A stretch of 64,000 bases of DNA from positions 30,846 to 94,845 of IMG/VR virus record IMGVR_UViG_3300030099_006908; one strand, 5' to 3'. Under the pieces are notes generated by a model that searched no databases, was not told the origin of the DNA, and saw only the letters and a list, made by a program, of their open reading frames with translations. Origin of the DNA: a virus. The position numbers and the translations under genes were made by a program. Shown here in pieces: positions 25,923-35,230 of the stretch. Numbering within the stretch: position 1 is the stretch's first letter; each line of letters starts with the position of its first letter.

Positions 25923-26647
25923 ATTATAACTCTATATGCTGTTACGATTATGAGACTGGTTCTCCCGACTCATCTACGTGTTCTATCATACAAATAGCCG
26001 CAGAGATGATACACGGAAGGAATTTAAATGTAGTTGACAAATTTTCTGCCTATGTCCGCCCGGACTTTGACGACAAAGAATCCACGACAGACGAAACAAT
26101 AGATTGGCATTGCAGGAACAAAGGCATGTCAAAAAAGAAGTTTGTAGATATGCTAAACGAGTGCCCTCCAATAAATGTTGTATGGAAAAACTTTTCCTCT
26201 TGGATTGACAAATACAACTGGGGTAAGACTAATAAGAGTGGCTATCATGCTCCGGTGTCTGCTGGATACAATATACTTGGATTTGACAATCCTATTACTG
26301 ATAGGCACTGCAAAATATTTGGACCGACTGAAAAAGACAGGCGCAGCGGCGAAGAGAGGCCAAGGATGTTTAATCAAATATACAGCTTTGATTTAATGCA
26401 GCATGTCTGGTATTGGTTTGAGAATAACAGCGAGCTTAAAAACCAAAAGCTAACAACCGTCTTAGAGTACATGGGTGTGCCGGAGGAGGTGACTGCAAAC
26501 GCTCATGACGCAGAGTTTGATGTTGAGTGGACATCTAAGGTCATCATAAAGCTGTTGAAAACATCTAGATGGATGACTGGATGGAATGAACAAAAGCAGA
26601 AAAGAAGACTTGAATTTGCTAACGCATTTGCACAGGAGTTTAAATGA
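25919..26647 (+). CDS. DnaQ-like DEDDh 3'-5' exonuclease
   Basis: A 242-residue exonuclease. Catalytic residues: D10 and E12 in YDYETGS, D near 122 in GYNILGFDNP, and H..D in AHDAEFDVEW (about 194-199), the DEDDh set of the polymerase III epsilon subunit. It is the likely proofreader for the split alpha subunit, encoded between its halves with stop/start overlaps on both sides (ATGA at 25919 and 26644). It lacks the clamp-binding extension of bacterial DnaQ, as far as can be seen. Confidence 0.9.
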   Translation: MNYNSICCYDYETGSPDSSTCSIIQIAAEMIHGRNLNVVDKFSAYVRPDFDDKESTTDETIDWHCRNKGMSKKKFVDMLNECPPINVVWKNFSSWIDKYNWGKTNKSGYHAPVSAGYNILGFDNPITDRHCKIFGPTEKDRRSGEERPRMFNQIYSFDLMQHVWYWFENNSELKNQKLTTVLEYMGVPEEVTANAHDAEFDVEWTSKVIIKLLKTSRWMTGWNEQKQKRRLEFANAFAQEFK

Positions 26648-28344
26648 GTAAGGTTAGATGGCCGTGTGGATGTGAGCTTCCAGTAAAGAGTTGTTCTGAC
26701 ACACCAATGGTGATTAACGTAGAGTTCGGAGATACGCTTCCTAAAGGTATAGAGCTAGATGTCTACAGCATGAATCTTAATTGTGAAGCAACTTGGGACA
26801 TGATATGCAGCGGCAGGACGAAAGGCGTTTTTCAGCTAGAGAGCGCACTTGGTCGTCAATGGGCCAAGAAACTAGAACCAAGAAGCATTGAAGAGCTTGG
26901 AGCGCTAGGCGCTTTACTTCGTCCAGGGTGCCTTAGAGCCATGTCTGGAAATCCACCAAAGAGCATGACGCAAAGATATTGCGATAGAAAGCATGGTGTT
27001 GAACAAGTCGTTTATCCTCACGAATCATTGGAACCGATTCTTAAAAAGACGCAAGGCGTACTAACTTTTCAAGAGCAAGCCATGAAGATAGCTGTAGTTC
27101 TTGCTGGTTTCAATGAGCAGCAAGCGGACATCCTCCGCAAGGCTATCGGTAAAAAGAAAGCCGATGTTATGCATGAGGTTAAGAAGTCCTTTCTTGAGGG
27201 CGCTAAAAAAACAGGTATAGTATCAGAAGAACTGGCTGAGGAAATTTTTGGCTGGATTCAGGAGTCCCAGAGATACTCTTTTAACAAAAGCCACGCAGAC
27301 GCATATGCGCTCAATGGATATTGGAGCGCGTTTTGCAAAACACATATGCCGCTTGAGTTTTATTGCTCTTGGCTTAGGGGTGCAGCGTGGAAAGGCGCAA
27401 AGCAATACGAGGAAATTTACGACCTAGTAAATGACGCAAAGGTAAACAACATAGACGTTCTTCCCCCAACGCTTGCAGACAAAAGAAACACTTTCTACAT
27501 CAAAGACAAGAAGGTTTATTTCGGTCTTTCTAGCATCAGAGGCATAGGCTCTGCTGTAATCGAGAAGATAGTAGAAAAGCTAACTGATGTAGAAAAAAAG
27601 CTGGGCAGAGGTATTGGCGCATGGATGTGGCTTGAATATTTAAAGTATGGAACAGAATGTGTATCATCCAACGTAACCGAGGGGATGATAAAGGCTGGGG
27701 CTTTAGACTTCTTTGAGCGTTCAAGAAACGAGATGCTTTATGAGTATTCTATATGGTCGCAACTTAGCCCAACAGAAAAAAAGTGGATTGTAAATGAATA
27801 CAGCGGATACAAACTGATTGAAGCATTAAAGCGGTGTCAGCCAAAAAGAGTGATGAAAAATAAAGTCCAGGTTGCTGGTGGAGGATGTGTAAATGATAAG
27901 CGCTCTAATTTTGTAGGAGATTTAATCACATCCTTAAAAAATCCACCTCACAAGTTGCAAGATAGCATGGATTGGATTGCTTGGAATGAACAAAAAACAC
28001 TGGGCGCTCCAATAACCTGTAGCAGAGTGGATGCGCTGGAAAGGGGAATAGAGGCTAATTGTACCTGCAAGGAATTCATTACGACAAAAAGAAAAGACTA
28101 TATGAAGTTTGCTGTAGAAGTCACCAAGGTGAAAGTAGTAAAAACAAAAAATGGAAAAAACCCTGGTAAAGAAATGGCTTTTCTTACCCTAGAAGATAAC
28201 AGTTGCTCTTTAGATGACGTAGTTTGTTTTCCAGATATTTTTCAAGAGTGTCGAGACGCCATATATGAAGGAAACACAATATTGGTTCAGGGAGATAGAG
28301 GACGAAATGACTCTCTTGTTGTCGGTCAAATATGGCAAATTTAA
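26644..28344 (+). CDS. dnaE: DNA polymerase III alpha subunit, C-terminal half (fingers, HhH, OB)
   Basis: A 566-residue protein that continues the alpha subunit. After about 35 residues with cysteines at 8, 10 and 17 (RWPCGCELPVKSC) comes the usual start of the fingers: TKGVFQLES near residue 62, GVLTFQEQAM near 140, and YSFNKSHADAYA near 213. A helix-hairpin-helix (LSSIRGIGSAVIEKI, about 298) and a C-terminal OB fold (about 480-566) follow. With the first half it totals 1,219 residues, close to a normal DnaE. The intein fragments that join split cyanobacterial DnaE are not visible. The two halves probably assemble without splicing. Confidence 0.92.
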   Translation: MSKVRWPCGCELPVKSCSDTPMVINVEFGDTLPKGIELDVYSMNLNCEATWDMICSGRTKGVFQLESALGRQWAKKLEPRSIEELGALGALLRPGCLRAMSGNPPKSMTQRYCDRKHGVEQVVYPHESLEPILKKTQGVLTFQEQAMKIAVVLAGFNEQQADILRKAIGKKKADVMHEVKKSFLEGAKKTGIVSEELAEEIFGWIQESQRYSFNKSHADAYALNGYWSAFCKTHMPLEFYCSWLRGAAWKGAKQYEEIYDLVNDAKVNNIDVLPPTLADKRNTFYIKDKKVYFGLSSIRGIGSAVIEKIVEKLTDVEKKLGRGIGAWMWLEYLKYGTECVSSNVTEGMIKAGALDFFERSRNEMLYEYSIWSQLSPTEKKWIVNEYSGYKLIEALKRCQPKRVMKNKVQVAGGGCVNDKRSNFVGDLITSLKNPPHKLQDSMDWIAWNEQKTLGAPITCSRVDALERGIEANCTCKEFITTKRKDYMKFAVEVTKVKVVKTKNGKNPGKEMAFLTLEDNSCSLDDVVCFPDIFQECRDAIYEGNTILVQGDRGRNDSLVVGQIWQI

Positions 28345-28345
28345 C

Positions 28346-28375
28346 TTGACATTGCTTGTTTTGCGCTGTTATCAT
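28346..28375 (+). promoter_or_regulatory. candidate promoter for the glycan gene block
   Basis: TTGACA (28346-28351) is perfect; the -10 is TATCAT (28370-28375) after 18 nt, or overlapping ATAATAT a few nt later. The gap of 69 nt before the first glycosyltransferase is long for this genome, where most genes overlap, so a transcription start here is likely. Confidence 0.6.
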
Positions 28376-28413
28376 AATATATAAGTCAAGTTATACAAAT
28401 TGGGCATTTTTGA

Positions 28414-30150
28414 ATGAGTGAAAAGTTTAGAAAATTAAGGATTCTGTGGTGCGGAGAAGCTAGCTTCCTGCATACCGGCTATGCAGTTTACGCAAAAGAG
28501 GTTCTTACCAGACTGTATAATACAGGCAAATACAAGATAGCAGAGATGGCTTGCTATGCTAGCCATGACAACCCCAATATTAATCAAGCCCCTTGGCGTG
28601 TATATCCTACAATGCCAACAAGCCAATCTGAAGCCGATGCTTATGCTTCAAATCAAACCTATCAATTTGGAGAGTGGAGGTTTGATGACATTTGCTTAGA
28701 CTTTAGACCAGATGTTGTGATAGATATAAGAGACTGGTGGATGATTGAGTACCAGCAAAGAGCCGCGTTTAGAAAATTTTACAAGTGGGCAATAATGCCA
28801 ACCGTAGACTCTCATCCACAGCAAGAACAATATCTAGCGACTTATATGGATGCAGATGCCGTGTTTACATACTCTGAATATGGCAGAGACGTTCTAGAAA
28901 ACGAAACGAACGGCCACATAAAAGTTGAGGGAGTTCCTTCTCCTGGAGCAAATTTTGATGCGCTGAAGCCACACCCAAATAAAAAACAACATAGAGAGCT
29001 TTTTGGGTTTGTCGATGATGTCAACATAATAGGAACGGTTATGAGAAATCAGCGTAGAAAACTTTATCCTAATTTAATAAGTTCCTTTAGGAATATGCTG
29101 GACAATAATCCAGACTTGCAATCAAACACATATTTATATCTTCATACTTCATATCCAGACCTGGGATGGGACCTGCCCTACTTTATAAAAAAGTACAACA
29201 TGGGCAGTCATACGATATTGACCTACAAATGTTTAAGCTGTGGAAGTTTCTTCCCGTCGTTTTTTCAGGGCGCCAAGACTTCTTGTCAAAAATGCGGAAA
29301 GATAAACGCTGTTTTACCAAACACAAGTCAAGGCCTAACAACTGAAGAGCTTGGGGCCGTTATGAATTGGTTTGATATTTATGTGCAATACTCTGTTTGC
29401 GAAGGATTTGGCATGCCACAAGTCGAAGCCGCCGCATGTGGTGTTCCATTAATTACAGTAAAATACTCTGCCATGGAAAGCGTTGGGGAAAAACTTAAAG
29501 CGGAATTCATAGAGCCAAAAAGCTTTTTCTGGGATTCTCCAACTCACTCAGAGAGAGCGATTCCTGATGATGAACAGCTATCAAAAAAAATCGCGGAGTT
29601 TGTTAGGTTGCCCAGAAGCATGAAAAGCAAGAAGGGCATGGATTGCTACATAGGAGCAAAAAGAAATTATACATGGGATAGGGCAGCAGCAATATGGGAA
29701 GACTATTTAGACAAAATTGAGCCAGAATCACACGAAGAAACATGGGAGTCTAAGCCAGAAATACACAGATATACAAATCAAATTCCAGATAACATACAAA
29801 ACAATAATGACTTTATTTCATGGGCAATTCAAAACGTTTGGGGTCAATCGGACAAAACAAATAGCTATGTGGCAATGAGACTTCTTAGAGATTTAAACGA
29901 CGGTAAGGCTCCTCAAGGCTTAGGAAGCATTCACTACGATGACAATAGCTTTGCAGACAATCAGATGTCGAGACAAGACTTTAGCGTAGAAGACGCTATG
30001 AACACTCTTGCTAATATGTGCGACTACAACAATTCTTGGGAAGAAAAAAGAGCGCAGTTATCTCAATCAAACGATTGGTCATCTATTCCCAGGCCATATT
30101 TTCTTTCTTTAGTAAAACCAGATATAAATACAACTAACCTAGCAGATTAA
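28414..30150 (+). CDS. GT4-like glycosyltransferase with an inserted zinc ribbon
   Basis: A 578-residue GT-B-fold transferase. The donor-binding loop is EGFGMPQVEAAACG (residues 330-343), the E-x7-E type of retaining family-4 enzymes. Between the two Rossmann-like halves lies CLSCGSFFPSFFQ then SCQKCGK (about 272-297), a C-x-x-C...C-x-x-C ribbon not normal for the family. The 150-residue C-terminal extension is unrecognised. It is the first gene of the glycan block, after a promoter. The donor and acceptor are unknown. Confidence 0.88.
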   Translation: MSEKFRKLRILWCGEASFLHTGYAVYAKEVLTRLYNTGKYKIAEMACYASHDNPNINQAPWRVYPTMPTSQSEADAYASNQTYQFGEWRFDDICLDFRPDVVIDIRDWWMIEYQQRAAFRKFYKWAIMPTVDSHPQQEQYLATYMDADAVFTYSEYGRDVLENETNGHIKVEGVPSPGANFDALKPHPNKKQHRELFGFVDDVNIIGTVMRNQRRKLYPNLISSFRNMLDNNPDLQSNTYLYLHTSYPDLGWDLPYFIKKYNMGSHTILTYKCLSCGSFFPSFFQGAKTSCQKCGKINAVLPNTSQGLTTEELGAVMNWFDIYVQYSVCEGFGMPQVEAAACGVPLITVKYSAMESVGEKLKAEFIEPKSFFWDSPTHSERAIPDDEQLSKKIAEFVRLPRSMKSKKGMDCYIGAKRNYTWDRAAAIWEDYLDKIEPESHEETWESKPEIHRYTNQIPDNIQNNNDFISWAIQNVWGQSDKTNSYVAMRLLRDLNDGKAPQGLGSIHYDDNSFADNQMSRQDFSVEDAMNTLANMCDYNNSWEEKRAQLSQSNDWSSIPRPYFLSLVKPDINTTNLAD

Positions 30151-30154
30151 AAAA

Positions 30155-31339
30155 ATGAAAGTTCTTTACATAGGTTGCTACAGGGACGGAACTGGATGGG
30201 GTCACGCAGCCCAGGATTACATACTATCCCTGGACTCTGTTGGCGTAGACGTTGTTCCTAGATATATAAAGCTTAATAACAATGTTGTAGACATACCAGA
30301 AAAAATAAGTAAGCTTGAGCTAAAAAGCGACAAAGATTGCAATATTGTGATACAGCATGTTTTGCCACATATGATGGACTATAATGGAAATTTTGATAAA
30401 AATATAGCACTATATGTTACGGAAACAGACCACTGCAAAAATACAACGTGGCCAGAAAGAATAAGCTTAATGGATGAAGCTTGGGTTCCAAATAAATTTA
30501 TGGCAGAAACCGCTTGTGTAAATAGTAAAATTTCTTGCCCGCATTATGTAATTCCACACGCTGCAGACATGACAAAGTACCAAAAAGAGTATGAGCCATT
30601 AATTATACCGGAAATAGAGGGTAAATTTGTATTTTACTTTATAGGAGAAATTAACAGAAGAAAAAATCTAGGCGCAATGCTAAAGGCTTTTCACTTAGAA
30701 TTTAGACCCGAAGAGGACGTATCAATACTAATAAAAGCACATCTACCAGGACAAACAGAAGAAGAGTCGCATAGCTCGCTGTCCTCTATGTGTTCAAAAG
30801 TAAAGGAAGGGCTCAAGCTTTATGAAAAAGATTTTTATCATAAAGAGATTTTACTTTGCCAGTATTTACGCGAAGAAGAGATAATGAGACTACACAAAAC
30901 CTGCGATTGTTTTGTATCAACTGCATTTGGAGAGGCCTGGGGAATACCTATATTTGACGCAATGTCCATGGGGAAAACGCCTATATGCACAGAGACGGGC
31001 GGACCACAAGACTTTCTTGGAGACGGAGGCTATTTGGTGAAATCTAACAAAGAGTCTTGCTTTGGAGTTCTGGACTCTTTTTCTGAGCTTTATGTTGGAA
31101 ATGAATCTTGGGACGCTCCAAATATAAGTGAAATTAGAAGATGTATGAGGTCAGCGTTTGAAAATAAAAAAGAAAGAGAAAATAAAGCTCGAGCGGGTAT
31201 AGAGCAATCCTATAAATATTCGTACTCTAATATAGGGTTACTGATGAAAAGAACCATTGAGGGAGAAAATAAAAACCTTGCCTTTAATGTAAACAACGAA
31301 ATAATTAAGAAACACTGTATAGAAAATATCCTAAAATGA
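30155..31339 (+). CDS. GT4-like glycosyltransferase
   Basis: A 394-residue GT-B glycosyltransferase. An early RDGTGWGHAAQDYILSLDS segment lies in the N-terminal domain; the C-terminal nucleotide-sugar site reads FGEAWGIPIFDAMSMG near residues 258-273. An I-G-E-I-N-R-R-K-N-L segment, typical of the inter-domain strand in this family, precedes it. It starts 5 nt after the previous gene and overlaps the next (ATGA). Specificity is unknown. Confidence 0.88.
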   Translation: MKVLYIGCYRDGTGWGHAAQDYILSLDSVGVDVVPRYIKLNNNVVDIPEKISKLELKSDKDCNIVIQHVLPHMMDYNGNFDKNIALYVTETDHCKNTTWPERISLMDEAWVPNKFMAETACVNSKISCPHYVIPHAADMTKYQKEYEPLIIPEIEGKFVFYFIGEINRRKNLGAMLKAFHLEFRPEEDVSILIKAHLPGQTEEESHSSLSSMCSKVKEGLKLYEKDFYHKEILLCQYLREEEIMRLHKTCDCFVSTAFGEAWGIPIFDAMSMGKTPICTETGGPQDFLGDGGYLVKSNKESCFGVLDSFSELYVGNESWDAPNISEIRRCMRSAFENKKERENKARAGIEQSYKYSYSNIGLLMKRTIEGENKNLAFNVNNEIIKKHCIENILK

Positions 31340-32346
31340 GCAGAAGCGTAGTACAAAGTATACTAAATAATTCTACGAGAAAAAATCGTCCGTTGAACAT
31401 ATTAAGTTTTCCGACACATGAAAGGTATCAAGAAAACCTTTCTAAGACCGGCCACAATTTCTTCTTGTGGCAGGGCGAAGGAATAAAACCTTGGGTAGAA
31501 AATTACGCCGATGTTCCAAAGGGAACGGTTTTGCTAAACCCAGAAAAAGCCTCTGAACAGATACCGCTCAACATAGACATAGATTTAGTTTTGAGTCAAA
31601 ATAAGTTTGGTCAATTTAATATCGCTAAACAGATATCAGAGCAATTGATGGTGCCTTTAATAAGCCTAGAACACACGCTTCCAATGGAGACTTGGGGAAA
31701 TTATGAGATTCACCATCTTCGACAGATGCAAGGAGATGTGAATGTATTTATATCTGATTACAGCTTGAAAAAATGGGGTTGGTCAGAAGAGGATGCTCTT
31801 GTTATTCATCATGGGGTTGACACAGACTTGTTTTCTCCGCAAGATAAAATAAAAAGAGAACCAAAAGTTTTATCTGTTGTAAACGATTGGATTAATAGAG
31901 ACTGGTGTTGTGGATTCAATTTATGGTGTGAAACCACAGGATACCCAAACAGCGAATTACCCATTGATGTGGTAGGAGACACTCCTGGTTTATCTGAGGC
32001 GTCAAAATCAACACAAGACCTTATAAACAAATATAGCTCATCTAGAGTGTTTTTAAACACTTCTCTAATTTCTCCTGTACCGACATCTTTGTTAGAGGCG
32101 ATGTCATGCGGATGCGCAGTAGTGAGCACGAATAATTGCATGATTCCAGAGATAATAGAGAATGGTAAAAATGGATACATGTCAAATAATCCAAACGAGC
32201 TTAGAAGCTATGTGCAAAAACTTCTAGACAACGAAGAGCTTGCTGAACAAATTGGTAAAAATGCACGGGAAACTGTAATTTCAAATTTTGGATTAAAAAG
32301 TTTTGTATCAAGGTGGGAAAATTTATTTTTAGCCTGCACGGAGTAA
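31336..32346 (+). CDS. GT4-like glycosyltransferase
   Basis: A 336-residue transferase of the same fold as its two upstream neighbours: VPTSLLEAMSCGCAVVS near residue 250, N-G-Y-M as the sugar-contact region, and a C-terminal helix. The N-terminal half is shorter than in the others. Three consecutive GT4 genes suggest sequential sugar additions to one chain. Confidence 0.87.
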   Translation: MSRSVVQSILNNSTRKNRPLNILSFPTHERYQENLSKTGHNFFLWQGEGIKPWVENYADVPKGTVLLNPEKASEQIPLNIDIDLVLSQNKFGQFNIAKQISEQLMVPLISLEHTLPMETWGNYEIHHLRQMQGDVNVFISDYSLKKWGWSEEDALVIHHGVDTDLFSPQDKIKREPKVLSVVNDWINRDWCCGFNLWCETTGYPNSELPIDVVGDTPGLSEASKSTQDLINKYSSSRVFLNTSLISPVPTSLLEAMSCGCAVVSTNNCMIPEIIENGKNGYMSNNPNELRSYVQKLLDNEELAEQIGKNARETVISNFGLKSFVSRWENLFLACTE

Positions 32347-32350
32347 TTAT

Positions 32351-32836
32351 ATGAGTAAAGTAAATTTAATTTATGGGACAGGCGATGTGTTGCATACACA
32401 CATAAACATAAACCCCTTTGCCGAAAATCCCGACAATAAAAAAATAATAAGAGATGATATAATAAATATAGATAAGCATGTTGACGATGCAGAGCTTTCT
32501 GAGTTGGTTGCATATGATGTTTTAGATTATATTCCTCTGACTAAAGCCGAAGACGCGATTCATAATTGGGTTAAGAAAATTAGAATGGGAGGAAAGATTG
32601 TTCTTGGTGGAACAGACCTTATTGAGGTGTGTAAATCTCTTGCGGACTATAGGATAGACCTTGGAGAGGCAAACGTGTTAATACATGGGGAACAATCTAA
32701 ACCATATTTAATAAAAAGAGTGGGTTTTACATGCTTAGGATTATGTGATTACCTTCAGAATAAATATGCTTTTAAGATAATAAAAAAGAGGGTAAACAAT
32801 TATAAAATGGTTGTGGAGGCAGAGAGATGTCAGTAA
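32351..32836 (+). CDS. SAM-methyltransferase-like protein, truncated
   Basis: A 161-residue protein. The section DVLDYIPLTKAEDAIHNWVK and GGKIVLGGTDLIEV resembles the second half of a class I methyltransferase core (after the SAM loop), but the N-terminal glycine-rich SAM motif is missing or degenerate. It could be inactive, or act with another subunit. It starts 5 nt after a glycosyltransferase and overlaps the next gene by 10 nt. Confidence 0.6.
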   Translation: MSKVNLIYGTGDVLHTHININPFAENPDNKKIIRDDIINIDKHVDDAELSELVAYDVLDYIPLTKAEDAIHNWVKKIRMGGKIVLGGTDLIEVCKSLADYRIDLGEANVLIHGEQSKPYLIKRVGFTCLGLCDYLQNKYAFKIIKKRVNNYKMVVEAERCQ

Positions 32837-33777
32837 AGAAAATATACAGTAAAGAAGAAGTAATGCGTGCTGTTGAGGACAACAAGGCGTTAGTAACTAG
32901 TTGTGACGGGTGCGTTTTTGCTTCAGAGAATGATATTACGAATGAAAATTTAGATGATTATTGCTCCGCTGGAAGGTTGTCTAAATTCAACGAAGTCGGG
33001 GCGGAAATAATTAGCATTGAGAGTAGGCAAAAAAATAAAAACTTTAAGCTTATAAAAGATAATATATGCAATATGCTTAGGGGAAAACCATGGGACGATA
33101 TAAAATTACAAAAAGGATATACACAGGAGGAGCTTGTAGGTGTCGCTAGAAAAGAGGTAAGCATCAAATGCACTTACTTAATATACTTCGATAATGACGA
33201 AGCAATAAAAAATGAAAATGATGAAAGCTTGAAAAGAAAAATCATAAAAGACAAGCTGCTCTGCATAGCGAAAACAATAAAAAGCGCTGAAAAAGGTATT
33301 TTAAAACCAGAAAACGTTGTTGTTATAAACAACTCTGTAATTGGCCCCTATGATTTCATCAATTATCTAAGAAGATTTATTTCTGAATTAAAAATAAATT
33401 TAAAGTGGTCCATGGAGCATATTAGCGACGATAGTATAAGGGCTTTAGATGACAAAGAAGAAGCTATGCATAGATGTGTTGATTTAGCCTCTAAGTCTAT
33501 AAAATCCATACATTGCTCAATCTTTGTTGCCGGAGACGATATTCCTACAAATTACTTAAGTGATATTGACTCTGCAATAAACGATGATTTGGAAAAGTTT
33601 TTAATATTAAAGCCAGAGGATGGAAAGAAGAGTGGAATGTTTGTTCAAAAGCTAGCCTATAAACAGTTTGGCGGAAATAAACAAAAAGAATTTATATCAA
33701 AAATTGAAGAAGAAGCGGAGTTTCAAAAGTGCCCACACTTAATACAGAGCTTGAGCAAAGTTGTCAAAAGCCAATAG
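32827..33777 (+). CDS. unknown protein with an N-terminal cysteine cluster
   Basis: A 316-residue protein with no recognised family. N-terminal CDGCVFASENDITNENLDDY then C (residues 26-46) looks like a metal-binding site, with C-x-x-C and a third Cys near 46; a fourth ligand is uncertain. The rest has mixed helices and strands, rich in I, K and D, with N-V-V-V-I-N-N-S-V-I-G-P-Y-D near residue 164. It sits between glycosyltransferases, overlapping the next by 49 nt. It may be a glycan accessory protein; a glycosyltransferase-type D-x-D is not apparent. Confidence 0.6.
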   Translation: MSVKKIYSKEEVMRAVEDNKALVTSCDGCVFASENDITNENLDDYCSAGRLSKFNEVGAEIISIESRQKNKNFKLIKDNICNMLRGKPWDDIKLQKGYTQEELVGVARKEVSIKCTYLIYFDNDEAIKNENDESLKRKIIKDKLLCIAKTIKSAEKGILKPENVVVINNSVIGPYDFINYLRRFISELKINLKWSMEHISDDSIRALDDKEEAMHRCVDLASKSIKSIHCSIFVAGDDIPTNYLSDIDSAINDDLEKFLILKPEDGKKSGMFVQKLAYKQFGGNKQKEFISKIEEEAEFQKCPHLIQSLSKVVKSQ

Positions 33778-34475
33778 TAACCGTTGTTATACCCTGTCAC
33801 AATCACTCTGATATGGTATGCAACGCCATTGACAGCGTTATAATGCAGGACTATAGACCGATACAGATTATTGTAGTTGACGACGGCTCTACAGACAATC
33901 CCCAAGAAACGATTGAAAGCAAAGGCTATCCTGAAGAGGTTCCAATTAGCTTGATAAGAAATGAGCATGCTAAGGGCCCTTCTGCGGCAAGAAACGCCGC
34001 CATACAAGTTTCTTGGGATAGCACTGATGTGTTTATGATGCTTGATGCCGACGATTTGTATCTTCAGAATAAAGTATCGATGTCTGTAGAAAAATTTTTA
34101 AAAAACCCAGAGCTAATAGGGATTGTATACACAGACGCCATAATAAAAAACATTAATACTAAAACAGAAATACACGAATTTAGACAGCCATACAACAGGC
34201 AGTCCTTGGAAATGGAGTGCATAATTTCCAACACTCCCTTAATAAGTAAAAAAGCTTTGAGCATCGCTGGTGGCTACGATGAGGAAATGAGAACCTGCGA
34301 AGATTGGGACTTATGGCTTAGAATAACTGAAAACATGGTCGCCATACATATACCGGAGACTTTGCATGTATATCATGTAACTGGTAAAAATTCATCTGAT
34401 GTGGTTCCTCAAGAAGTATGGCAACAAAACTGGCAAAAAATAAGTCAAAGAATTATTCAAAGACAAAATGGCTAA
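33729..34475 (+). CDS. GT2 glycosyltransferase
   Basis: A 248-residue GT-A transferase. The nucleotide-binding N-terminus VTVVIPCHNHSDMVCNAIDS, VVDDGSTD near 55-62 and the metal-binding D-A-D-D near residue 104 are classic family-2 features, followed by GGYDEEMRTCEDWDLWLR (a common acceptor-side element). The start overlaps the previous gene by 49 nt in another frame; an internal start is not obviously better since the first strand begins near residue 15. Confidence 0.9.
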   Translation: MPTLNTELEQSCQKPIVTVVIPCHNHSDMVCNAIDSVIMQDYRPIQIIVVDDGSTDNPQETIESKGYPEEVPISLIRNEHAKGPSAARNAAIQVSWDSTDVFMMLDADDLYLQNKVSMSVEKFLKNPELIGIVYTDAIIKNINTKTEIHEFRQPYNRQSLEMECIISNTPLISKKALSIAGGYDEEMRTCEDWDLWLRITENMVAIHIPETLHVYHVTGKNSSDVVPQEVWQQNWQKISQRIIQRQNG

Positions 34476-35211
34476 CTCAGCAAGAAGAAATATAACAAAC
34501 ACAAAAATTAAATTAAGTGTAAATTCTAGCGATTTGAGTATAATCATACCGGCCGCTGGCATGGGCCATAGGATGAAATCTTATGGTCCGAAAGCTCTAA
34601 TTAATTTATATAATGACACCAGCCTAATAGAGAGGCAGCTAGATATATTGTGGTCTGTATATCCAAAAGCAGAGATATTTATTGTGGTTGGCTTTGAGTC
34701 TGAAAAGATAAAGAAAAAACTAGTAAACTATCCCGTCAGATTTATACTCAACCCGATACATGAAACAACTAACGTATTATACAGTATTGGGCTCGGCATT
34801 CAGGCGACAATCTCAAAAGAGGTTATGATAGTATATGGAGATTTAATTTTCAACGACCCGGTAATAAGAAACATAAGAGGCTGTTCAAAAGCCGTCATAG
34901 AAAATTTTGGCTTTTTGAAAAAAACTGAGGTTGGCATAATAGAGCAAAACAACAATATAACAAATTTTTCTTTCGGTTTAGATACAAAATGGGCACAAAT
35001 AACATATTTGACAGACAAAGAGCTTGAACTTTTTAAACATATATCTTGCAGAAAAGATACGTCTCAGTGGTTTGGATACGAAGCGTTAAACTATGTTTTG
35101 GAGAATGGCGGAGAGATACAGCCTTTTATGCCAAAAAACATGAAAATTTTTGAAATAGACATGGCAAAAGATTTAGAAAAAATACCAAAAAGAAAATTGA
35201 CATTTGGATAG
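34468..35211 (+). CDS. sugar-phosphate nucleotidyltransferase
   Basis: A 247-residue enzyme with PAAGMGHRM (residues 28-36) and P-K-A-L (41-44), the pyrophosphorylase signature, and VYGDLIFND near 129 for metal binding. It would activate a sugar-1-phosphate or phospho-alcohol with an NTP. It is not clearly RmlA; similarity is nearest to the LicC/short type. It could supply an activated donor to the glycosyltransferases around it. Confidence 0.82.
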   Translation: MANSARRNITNTKIKLSVNSSDLSIIIPAAGMGHRMKSYGPKALINLYNDTSLIERQLDILWSVYPKAEIFIVVGFESEKIKKKLVNYPVRFILNPIHETTNVLYSIGLGIQATISKEVMIVYGDLIFNDPVIRNIRGCSKAVIENFGFLKKTEVGIIEQNNNITNFSFGLDTKWAQITYLTDKELELFKHISCRKDTSQWFGYEALNYVLENGGEIQPFMPKNMKIFEIDMAKDLEKIPKRKLTFG

Positions 35212-35230
35212 CTTGGGATATACAATAAAT

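Noticed and set aside
25320-26700. Split intein at the polymerase III break
   Set aside because: Neither half carries the N-terminal intein Cys and block sequence or the C-terminal H-N followed by a Cys/Ser; the first half ends with its own stop overlapping a gene start.
32351-32836. Complete SAM methyltransferase
   Set aside because: The glycine-rich SAM motif is not visible, so only a partial or degenerate methyltransferase-like call was kept.
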